Below are positions 57,158 to 64,000 of a stretch of 64,000 nucleotides of DNA, one piece after another (position 1 is the stretch's first letter; each line of letters begins with the position of its first letter). The DNA comes from Phymorhynchus buccinoides (lineage: Eukaryota > Mollusca > Gastropoda > Neogastropoda > Raphitomidae), in NCBI GenBank assembly GCA_017654935.2, contig CM065698.1, forward strand, positions 33,438,247-33,502,246, given 5' to 3'. Below the pieces are notes generated by a model that saw only the letters and a program-made list of their open reading frames with translations, was not told where the DNA came from and searched no databases. The position numbers and the translations under genes were made by a program.

Positions 57158-58173
57158 CCCCAATCACTAACACTGTTGCTGTGTTGTTTCGAGTCTCCTT
57201 TGTTCTTTAGGAACTGAAATACTTGGCCTGCTCAAAAGAATAACACGAGCACAAACAAACCTAAGAAAAGGCAAAAAAAGAAACAAAGCTTTGAGAATTC
57301 AAAAGACGAATGATGCAGTTCGAATCAACAGCAGCAGCAATAATCCTTGTGTACCAATACTTCTGTATTCATTATTATGTGTATATATAAGAAGTTAGGT
57401 GATTTTAACTTTGTCTTGAATTTATTTAATCATGTAAGTAATGTAGTAGACTAAGCGACCAAAAGTTAAGGCCCAGAAAGACAATCATCTCCGAAAACTC
57501 ACGAACTCAATAAAACGCACCCAGCTCATAACAAAACTGAATTTATTCTTTTAACATTAAGTTCATTCTAAAAAATCATTAATCAGAATGAGTTCAGTCA
57601 ACAAAATGCCCCTTTCAACAACTTCCCCCTCCTCTTGAAAAGTCACACTCAGAATCAATGCACTTTGGAACAATCAGTACACATTACTTTTTTTTGCCTT
57701 CCTCTCATGCTGACACATCACCACACAAAATTTGAAGCGATTCGGTTAAGTGGTTCGGGAGATATCCTTGGGGACAGACAGAAAACCCACACACAAAAAC
57801 CCACATTACTGACTGTTCCAAAGTGCATTGATTCACAGTCACAGAAATTTTGCCACGTACATCACGACATAATCAAAAGTGTTAATTTTGACCCTGATGC
57901 GAAACTTTGTGATGTTTGTCCCTGGAATAAGTCTTGGTCCCTGTTTTTTTAAGCAGTTTGTCCCTGGAAACTGTAACATGGGGTAGGCAGCCTTGACTTT
58001 GTCCTATTTGATTTCTGCAAGACTCGGGACATTTTGTCCTATGGATTTTCTTGTTTGAGGACTGATTTTGTCCTGTCATTTTTCCGTCCTCGGTGTGTCA
58101 CTGCGTTATCCCGTTGTGAGGAATATGGTTCCTGTGCAAAAATATGAAATAGGCTAAGAGAGAGGATATAGTG

Positions 58174-58270
58174 AAATGAATAAGGGGAAGGAACTTCTAG
58201 TAAACTAACTCCCCATAAATAACTGGTAAAAGGGAGTTAATTATGAGAAGTTCCTTCCCCTTATTCATTT
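58174..58270. mobile_element. Fold-back element M4, short copy, right arm
   Basis: AAATGAATAAGGGGAAGGAA and TTCCTTCCCCTTATTCATTT are inverted around a short AACTCCC/GGGAGTT centre. Confidence 0.75.
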
Positions 58271-59166
58271 CATGGTTCCTGTGCATTCGCCTCCTGTGTA
58301 GTGCATGTGCACGTCTGTTGTTTCTGACTATGACAGCCAGATGCGGTGATCTTCTGCTTTTCTGGTGGGCTGGGCAAAATTTGCTTTTAGAGTGGAGAAG
58401 CCTTGCCCAGGGTACATCCCCCACTCTCTGGGCCAAAGGGATTTGAGGGACAGATTGCATTGGGAGAAGGTCCCCAAAGATTGGCAGGTCCTTTTGGCTA
58501 TTGAGCTAGAGCCAGTGCAAATGCCCCCTAGTTTGAGAATCATGGTCTTCCACAATAGAATGTGTGCATTTGTTTTCTGTGTTTGAAAAAAACCCCATTT
58601 ATGTTGAAATATCATTATTGTGTTTTGTTTTGTCTTGTCAATGAAATAATGTTACTTTTGCACTCGTGTATTTGTTTGTGTGGTGTTTTTGCTTCTACAA
58701 TAGACTAAAAGCTGTACCATGATATTCCAATACTGTAATATTATCCATGGGATATGTGTCCAATCTAATGCAGTCTGTTATGTCTAGTACTAAATCTCTA
58801 TCCTTGAATAAGTATAAAGTTAAAGCGCCTAAGACACTAGCTCAGAAACCACCCGGAAGTCTATCTGCCTTATAAGGTATACCCCTATTTGCCTTTAGAG
58901 GGATTCCAGAATAACTGCAGCACACACACCCAGGCGCACAATTGCCAAGACACTGCTATGACAAGATGCCAGAGTTAGGCCTAACATTCCTTCTGTCTCT
59001 ATCATTACTGTAGTCATGAAAGTCCACCACATATTCTAAGCACTGCAATATCTACAATAAACGAATGAAACATTAAGAAGGGTTTATGTGATTATGTGAA
59101 AGCATGTTATAGCTACACTACATAACAGTCTCCATACTAATAATCGTACTCTGCGACTTTACGCAG

Positions 59167-59354
59167 GGATACCGCTCCATCACAATCCCGGAGTTTGAGC
59201 CACGCCTGCACCTGGCGGTGACCGGGCGCGCCTTCACTGTGATCACCAACCACTTCCCCGAGCTGCTGCCCAAAGTGTGTGTGCAGGGGACAGTGTTTGC
59301 CCGAATGGCTCCCGATCAGAAGTGCGCCCTCATCGAGCACCTCCAGGAGTATGA
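59167..59354 (+). CDS. ATP13A2/3: ATPase exon B (P5B P-type ATPase)
   Basis: A 188-nt exon, acceptor CTTTACGCAG, donor GTGAGT. It starts in phase 0 with [20 protein letters not shown] and continues to [20 protein letters not shown] and [20 protein letters not shown]. The [10 protein letters not shown] block is a hallmark of P5B pumps just before the GDGAND hinge. It ends with two bases of Asp, completed by exon F (DY). This is the only complete copy, since the left arm is cut by the N gap here. The exon's 3' edge is repeated downstream at 59448-59532 and 59587-59671, with weaker traces to about 60120. Confidence 0.95.
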
Positions 59355-59447
59355 GTGAGTAGTGAGAGAGAGAGAGAGAGAGAGAGAGTGAAAGAGAGGA
59401 GGGGAGAGAGAGAGAATGAGAGAGTATGTGTGTGTGTGTGTGTGTGC

Positions 59448-59532
59448 TGGGGACAGTGTTTGCCCGAAGGGCCCCCGATCGGAAGTGTGCCCTCATTGAG
59501 CACCTCCAGGAGTATGAGTGAGTAGTGAGAGA
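59448..59532 (+). pseudogene. Copy of the exon-B 3' edge with splice donor (copy 1)
   Basis: GGGGACAGTGTTTGCCCGAA to CACCTCCAGGAGTATGAGTG repeats the last roughly 80 nt of exon B, and the donor GAGTGAGTAGTGAG is intact. Relative to the exon it has coding changes (for example AAGGGCCCCC for ATGGCTCCC). There is no good acceptor in front (GT tract), so it is not a full exon. Confidence 0.85.
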
Positions 59533-59586
59533 GAGAGAGAGAGAGAGGAGGGGGAGAGAGAGAATGAGAGAGTGTGTGTGTGTGTT

Positions 59587-59671
59587 GGGGACAGTGTTTG
59601 CCCGAAGGGCCCCCGATCGGAAGTGTGCCCTCATCGAGCACCTCCAGGAGTATGAGTGAGTAGTGAGAGAG
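59587..59671 (+). pseudogene. Copy of the exon-B 3' edge with splice donor (copy 2)
   Basis: Nearly identical to copy 1 (139 bp apart), differing in ATT/ATC and tract lengths. The donor is intact. Confidence 0.85.
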
Positions 59672-59732
59672 AGAGAGAGAGAGAGGGAGGGAGGAGAGAG
59701 AGAGAGAGAAGAGAGGAGAGAGAGAGAGAAAT

Positions 59733-59800
59733 GTCAAGTCAAAGTCAAAGTCAAAAATACTTTATTATTATCACATTAAGTGAAATTACAGTGTGGTCTC
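59733..59800 (+). repeat. Retroelement-like tail (TCAAAG repeats, ATACTTTATTATTATC)
   Basis: GTCAAGTCAAAGTCAAAGTC then AAAAATACTTTATTATTATC, resembling the repeat at 55663-55710. Probably a SINE or LINE end. Confidence 0.45.
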
Positions 59801-59892
59801 ATACAAGCACAATACAAGCAAGGAAGCACATTTGCATGCATTCAAAATGGAAACAAAACTAACGCAAAAAATGGTGGTGTGTGTGTGTGTGT

Positions 59893-60120
59893 GTTGGGCA
59901 CAATGTTTTCCCCAAAAGAACGCACAATTTCGAACATTTGCTGGAGTATGAGTGAGTGGAGAGAGAGAGGGGTTGGGCGGGGGCATAGATGGTGTGTGTG
60001 TGCATACGCGTGCATGTGTGGGTGTGTGTGTGTGTGTGTGTGTTGGTGTCTGTGTCTGTGTTTGCTGTCCAGAAGTGTTTACTGATTGAACATCTGCAGA
60101 AGTATGTGTGAGTAGAGAGA
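59893..60120 (+). repeat. Two strongly decayed exon-B edge copies
   Basis: 59893-59963 (GGGCACAATGTTTTCCCCAA to TTTGCTGGAGTATGAGTGAG) and about 60040-60118 (TGTGTTTGCTGTCCAGAAGT to CATCTGCAGAAGTATGTGTG) keep the order of the exon-B edge. Decay increases with distance from the exon. Confidence 0.65.
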
Positions 60121-60123
60121 GAG

Positions 60124-60262
60124 AGAGTTTGTGTATGCATGTTTGTGTGAGATAGACAGTGTGTGTGTGAGAGAGAGACAGACAGACAGACAGAGAGAGA
60201 GAGTGTGTATTTGTGTGTTTTGTGTGTGTGTGTGTGTGTGTTGTGTGTGTGTGTGTGTGTGA
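60124..60262. repeat. Mixed GT/GA microsatellite
   Basis: GT and GA runs with GACAGACA, about 60124-60262. Confidence 0.9.
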
Positions 60263-60561
60263 AGCGTGAAGCGTGTGATTGTATGAATACTGCTCAATCA
60301 TAAGTCTACCTTCATAAACCATCTTCTATGCGAATGAGTGAGTAGAAAGAAGGACAGGAGAAATAGATGGGAGAAAAGGGGAGGGAGAGAAAGAGGGGAC
60401 AAGGAGAGCGATTGTGAGACTGCATACATACTTGTAATAGACACAAACGTTTCTCAAAAGAATGACTTTATTCTTGAAATGTATGTGCATGTTTTTGCTT
60501 GAATGCGTTTTGGCTTGTTTGTGTGTTTCTTTGTTTGTTGTTGTTTTCTGTGAAAGTACCT

Positions 60562-60788
60562 TTAACCCCTTGACTGCCACCAACGTATCACGTACTGACC
60601 TGATGACATCACTGATGATGTCATCAGATGAAGAGGAATAACTCTGATATGCTGGCTTTTGCTCTAACACAGTCAAGAGAGTTATATCCCCAGACCATTT
60701 TGCCAGATTGGCTCTATCAGTTGTCTTTTTCATGGCATGATTTGTACAATTATTTTTTTAAAATTTTCTCTGGCAGTCAAGGGGTTAA
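60562..60788. mobile_element. TTAA-flanked MITE M2, outside the inverted repeat
   Basis: TTAACCCCTTGACTGCCAC through GGCAGTCAAGGGGTTAA with perfect TTAA on both sides. This copy has no partner on the left, which confirms that M2 is a dispersed family. Confidence 0.85.
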
Positions 60789-60790
60789 AA

Positions 60791-61272
60791 CAGGGTTCGT
60801 AGGGGCCTTACCAGTTCTTATAAGTCTTGACCAATTGAAATCTCCAAGTAAGGCCTTACAAGTGCTTACATTCACTTCAAGGTCCTTACAAGTCCTGACA
60901 GCTGCCAAAAACTGCCCTGAGCAGCAAGACCATACTCAAAAATAGATCGCAGAAGCAGCACTTTTAGTTTTACACTTATGAAACATCGCTCAGCACCTAC
61001 TCCACCTTACCCCCCTCCCCCCAGACGAACGATACACCGCGAGTTGTTAAGAGAAATTGGACTGAAATCTCGTTCTTTATACTGGTGTCATTTTGCGAGA
61101 AAACACGTATATCTGTGTCAGCCATAGTTTTTCTATCTGCTTAGGCATTGTTCACAAATGCTGGGAAAGTGTTCCTTTCAAGATCGTTGGCTAAAAGATG
61201 CAGATTATCCTTAGGCCTACAGGTCCTTGCAAGGTCCTTACTTGAGGATAGCTGAAAGCCCTGGGAACCCTG
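60791..61272. mobile_element. CAGGGTTC-type TIR element, about 480 bp
   Basis: Left end CAGGGTTCGTAGGGGCC, right end GCCCTGGGAACCCTG; both are flanked by TTAAAA-like sequence. The termini resemble hAT-type elements (CAGGGTTC). Internal repeats of GGTCCTTACAAG. No transposase. Confidence 0.6.
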
Positions 61273-61388
61273 TTAAAAGCAATAACAAAGAAACAAAATG
61301 AACTGTTGCAACTTGTGTTCTTGTCAAGATTCTTAAAGAATGGCATGGGATCAAAGTTGTTTTTTTCTGTGCTTTTTTTTCTTTTCAG

Positions 61389-61431
61389 TTACATTGTGGG
61401 TATGTGTGGTGATGGAGCCAACGATTGCGAG
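61389..61431 (+). CDS. ATP13A2/3: ATPase exon F, 43-nt micro-exon with the GDGAND hinge
   Basis: Acceptor TTTTCTTTTCAG, donor GTAATT. It completes Asp from exon B, then encodes YIVGMCGDGANDCE. GDGAND is the Mg2+-binding hinge motif of P-type ATPases and its Asp residues are essential. VGMCGDGANDC is specific to the P5B group. The last residue is Glu (GAG), where the P5B sequences I know have Gly (GANDCGALK). The exon is too short for most gene finders. Confidence 0.95.
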
Positions 61432-61559
61432 GTAATTGTTTTTGATTTCTGCCTCAGTTCAGCTTCTTTGTATTGATTTTGTTAGTAGACAAAAAAATAT
61501 ACATAAAACTATGAATTTTGCGTGTGATGGGTTGTGATTGGTTGTTGGTTGTCTTACCC

Positions 61560-61760
61560 TGGCTTAAAGACTCCAGGGATCATCTTGACAGCCGAAGCAC
61601 TTGAACACTATGGTACAAATGCACCAGCTAGGGATGAGAACATTACGTGTGTGACCGTTTTTGATTACCCCGCCACGTGGGCAGCCACATTCCGACTTCG
61701 GAGGATGATGGGTTCTGATCATGTCCGTGTGTATTTCCAGCATGGGTTTTTAGAAAATAA
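61560..61760 (+). repeat. Dispersed repeat related to R3
   Basis: GCCACATTCCGACTTCGGAG resembles GCCGACACATTCCGATTTCGG of R3. No ORF is maintained. Confidence 0.45.
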
Positions 61761-61807
61761 TAAGTCTTGTTCCTTGTACATGTATTTGTGTGTTGTGTGG
61801 TTTTGCA

Positions 61808-61988
61808 CAGCTGAGAGAGAGAGAGAGAGAGAGTTTTCGAGTGATCTGAGTGAGTGAGTGAGTGAGTGAGTGAGATGAGAGAGAGGAGAGAGAGAGAGAG
61901 AGAGAGAGAGTTGGAGTGAGTGAGTGAGTGAGTGAGTGAATGAGTGAGTGAGAAAGATCTTGAGTGAGTGAGTGATGTGTGAGTGAGT

Positions 61989-62037
<49 letters not shown>

Positions 62038-62048
62038 GAGAGAGAGTG
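61808..62048. repeat. GA and GAGT microsatellites
   Basis: (GA)n and (GAGT)n blocks alternate. Confidence 0.9.
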
Positions 62049-62144
62049 AATGTTAGCATCATTGTTTTCTTAAAGTGAAACTGAAAGGTTTTCTTTGGTG
62101 TTTTGCTATAATGTGAAATGTGCTTATATAATGATAACAATCTG

Positions 62145-62235
62145 TTAATAATAATAATAATAATAAATAAATCTTCTATAGCGCTATTCTCCTGACACAG
62201 TAGGACTCAACGCGCTTTACATGGGGGGGTGGGGG
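62145..62235 (+). repeat. Retroposon-like tail (AATAAT repeats, TAGCGCTATTCTCC)
   Basis: AATAATAATAATAATAAATA then TCTATAGCGCTATTCTCCTG and CAACGCGCTTTACATG, a pattern common in mollusc dispersed repeats. Confidence 0.5.
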
Positions 62236-62319
62236 GGGAAGTAAGTTTACCCCATGCACACAAAAGATATTAAAGAAAAATTATTTAGAAGAAAAAAATC
62301 ACTTGATCGCACTCACACC

Positions 62320-62530
62320 GGGCTCGCCCAATCATACCGCAAAACAAGGGGTCCCAGGGACTTCCTTCACTTACAATAGAGTATTCTAGAGGCGGGATAG
62401 AGGGTCCCCAGTGGCATATGCGAATGCTAAAATATTTTTCTAGTGCATCCCTGGGAGCTCATTCTTTTGGAGGGTCCTTCAGAATTTTAATACTTTATAG
62501 ACCCCCAAATGGGGGTCACTGGGAGCCCTG
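62320..62530 (+). repeat. Dispersed repeat R2, third copy
   Basis: CAAAACAAGGGGTCCCAGGG through AAATGGGGGTCACTGGGAGC. It has no left-arm partner at this location. Confidence 0.65.
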
Positions 62531-62655
62531 CTCACACAACTCAACATTTAAAATACCTACATACAACACAAATTATTTTTAAGGTAAAGTATCAGTACTG
62601 TAAGTAATGTGCACCAAAGATGTGATAAGCGCACATTTCCGTGGCTTTTCCACAG

Positions 62656-62765
62656 GCGCTGAAGGCGGCTCATGCCGGTATCTCTCTGTCGGAGGCTGAG
62701 GCTTCAGTTGCTGCCCCTTTCACTTCGCGCGTCAACCACATTGAGTGCGTGGTCACTGCTATGAG
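62656..62765 (+). CDS. ATP13A2/3: ATPase exon G (P5B P-type ATPase)
   Basis: A 110-nt exon, acceptor CTTTTCCACAG, donor GTAAGG. It encodes [20 protein letters not shown], then [17 protein letters not shown] with the last codon split. It follows the GDGAND hinge directly and is strongly conserved in P5B ATPases (ALKxAxxGISLSxAEASVxxPFTS). It leads toward transmembrane segment 5, whose exon lies beyond the window. Confidence 0.95.
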
Positions 62766-62789
62766 GTAAGGGGGAAGTGTGTGTGTGTG

Positions 62790-63120
62790 TGTAAGCTTTC
62801 AACTGTTGGTCAGCGCTCTTTTGCTGTCTCAGGACCAACCTCCTGGAACAAACTTTCTCTTTCCCTCCGTCAGCGACCGGCCCTCTCTATTTTCAAATCT
62901 AATCTCAAGACCCACCTGTTCCCCCATCATTAAAGCTCGCTCTCTTTCTCTTCTCTCCCTGCCATTAGGTCTGTTTCTGCTGTATTCCATTTATGTCATC
63001 CGTGTGTGTTCGTTTTGTATTGCGTTTTTTGTTTGAATGCGTTATGAATGCTAACGTGTGTGTGCGCTTTGATTTGATTTTTATCAAGATTCAGCGCCGT
63101 ATAAATACTGTATGTTGTTG
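62790..63120 (+). mobile_element. LINE 3' end (last residues of ORF2 and 3' UTR)
   Basis: 62798-62931 encodes STVGQRSFAVSGPTSWNKLS, then LSLRQRPALSIFKSNLKTHL and FPHH before a stop. This is the well-known C-terminal motif (GxRxFxVxGPxxWNxLPxxxR...FKxxLKTxLF) of non-LTR retrotransposon polyproteins. The 3' end TCAGCGCCGTATAAATACTG with TGTTGTTGTT is a typical tail. The fragment lies 25 bp inside the intron after exon G. Confidence 0.8.
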
Positions 63121-63121
63121 T

Positions 63122-63230
63122 TTGTTGTGTGTGTGTGTGCGTGCGTGCAGAGGGGGGGGGGGGGGGGGGGGGGGGTGAAAGAGGAGTAAGCATGTAGGTA
63201 ATGGTGGTGGTGGGTGAAGGAGTAGTGTGT
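63122..63230. repeat. (GT)n, poly-G and GGT-rich sequence
   Basis: GT run 63123-63149, a poly-G tract of about 27 (about 63149-63175), then GGTGGTGGTGGG. Confidence 0.9.
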
Positions 63231-63255
63231 GTGGTAGTTGGGTTAAGAGTTAGGT

Positions 63256-63357
63256 TAAACCCCACCCCTTGACTGCCAGAAAAAAAAATGTAATTGCCCA
63301 AATGTAAAAGAAACTTGTATTAGAGTCAATCTGGAAAAATGGTATAACTTTAACCCT
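63256..63357. mobile_element. Truncated MITE M2
   Basis: CCCCTTGACTGCCAG and TCAATCTGGAAAAATGGT match the M2 family, but the other half is replaced by the M1 element that follows. Confidence 0.6.
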
Positions 63358-63364
63358 TTCAATA

Positions 63365-63613
63365 AAACCCTTTCACCGCCAAAGTCGCATTTTAGCACCA
63401 CAGTGGTTTAACACCTATGTCACCAAAAGGCATCAAATTGGGGTCTATTATCCAAAGACCCTATTGTCTTAGTTTTGGGAAGTAAGCATAGACCTTGATT
63501 TTTATATATGTCACAGAAGAATCCCCATATACTGCAGATTGATTATTGTTCTCTACCCAAGTAAATTTAATGGACATTTTTGGCGGAAATAATGGCTGGC
63601 GGTGAAAAGGGTT
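63365..63613. mobile_element. M1 palindromic element at the right edge
   Basis: AACCCTTTCACCGCCAAAGT through ATGGCTGGCGGTGAAAAGGG with TTAA at the right. The interior contains AAAAGGCATCAAATTGGGG. Confidence 0.75.
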
Positions 63614-63819
63614 AAAAAAGGCAAAAAAAACTATATCCCAGAGTTATTCCCCTATTCATCTATTTGGTATTGGTATTTGGTATATTCTAATCACAGAGTA
63701 GATCTCTGTGAAATGTGGGCTTGCTCTACCCCCAGAGAGCGCATCACCTGCAAGCACAGCACCTACCCTTTATTTTTATTATTTTAATGTTGAGGGGGGG
63801 AGTAAGGGTGAGGAGGGGG

Positions 63820-64000
63820 TGGGGGCAGACTTTTGGGAAACCTAGCTATCAATTTTTGGTCATACCAGGCAGCGGGATTTAATCCCTGCTCCTATCGACT
63901 TTTAACTGCCATGGGATTTTTTACGTGCGTAAAGAGCGATGCGCACGGGTCAGACCCGGCTTTAAGTCCTCATCCAACGGGACATAATCAGTGACGTCGT
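63820..64000 (+). repeat. Dispersed repeat (GGTCAGACCCGGCTTTAAGT)
   Basis: TTTTTTACGTGCGTAAAGAG, GCACGGGTCAGACCCGGCTT and CATCCAACGGGACATAATC form a block that resembles common mollusc SINE/LINE-linked repeats. It runs out of the window. Confidence 0.4.

Larger units (their letters stand above)
39040..59173 (-). repeat. Right arm of the giant inverted repeat
   Basis: Reverse complement of 11542 to about 35560. The inner edge lies in two units of the 78-bp repeat, and the outer edge is where the left arm meets the N gap. The right arm continues into unique sequence past 59173, so only the gap limits the visible match. Confidence 0.95.
59363..59735. repeat. GA and GT microsatellites between exon-B edge copies
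   Basis: GA tracts at about 59363-59425, 59527-59572 and 59666-59735 and short GT tracts at 59428-59446 and 59575-59585 separate the copies. Confidence 0.9.

Noticed and set aside
59448..59671. Alternative full exons duplicated from exon B
   Set aside because: The copies lack the first half of the exon and have a GT tract in place of an acceptor with a pyrimidine tract. At most they offer extra donors.

Overview
The window is animal nuclear DNA with spliced genes: short GC-rich exons with GT/AG junctions sit in long introns full of microsatellites, MITE-like palindromic elements, SINE-like repeats and LINE 3' fragments. The repeat style (very long GA/CA tracts, mollusc-like SINE and LINE tails) suggests a lophotrochozoan, most likely a gastropod mollusc. 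That is an impression, not a proof. No bacterial, viral or CRISPR content was seen.

Region 1 (1-11041) holds the last two exons of a minus-strand gene: an ankyrin-like exon (6677-6837) spliced in phase to a terminal RING-finger exon (3925-4204), probably an ankyrin/RING E3 ubiquitin ligase. A TTAA-flanked inverted-repeat element (227-761), a 5'-truncated LINE (about 2220-3170), long GA and CA tracts, a fragment matching the 5' end of U2 snRNA (8534-8558) and several partial copies of the edges of the ankyrin exon lie around it. A 500-N gap follows (11042-11541).

Region 2 (11542-59173) is one giant imperfect inverted repeat. Left arm 11542 to about 35560 and right arm about 39040 to 59173 carry the same locus in opposite orientation: exons of a P5B-type P-type ATPase (ATP13A2/ATP13A3-like polyamine transporter). 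The left arm reads minus (exons D, C, A and candidate exons E and H, then the gap at the first bases of exon B). The right arm reads plus (C, A, E, H, B) and continues into unique sequence with exons F and G (61389-62765). Exon D exists once, in the non-duplicated centre (36769-36889, minus). The arms differ by single-base changes, by VNTR lengths (25-bp minisatellite about 138 vs 57 copies; 89-bp repeat about 1 vs 10; 78-bp repeat about 11 vs 2) and by a roughly 2.2-kb segment with a fold-back element found only on the left. The simplest reading is two haplotypes of one locus joined head to head through a repeat during assembly. A real inverted duplication is the alternative.

The most unusual structure is a recurring pattern: partial copies of exon edges, including the splice site and flanking intron, repeated in direct orientation in the adjoining intron next to microsatellites. 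It is seen at exon A, exon B and both edges of the ankyrin exon. At least three further TIR element families carry TTAA or TA at their ends and fill the introns.
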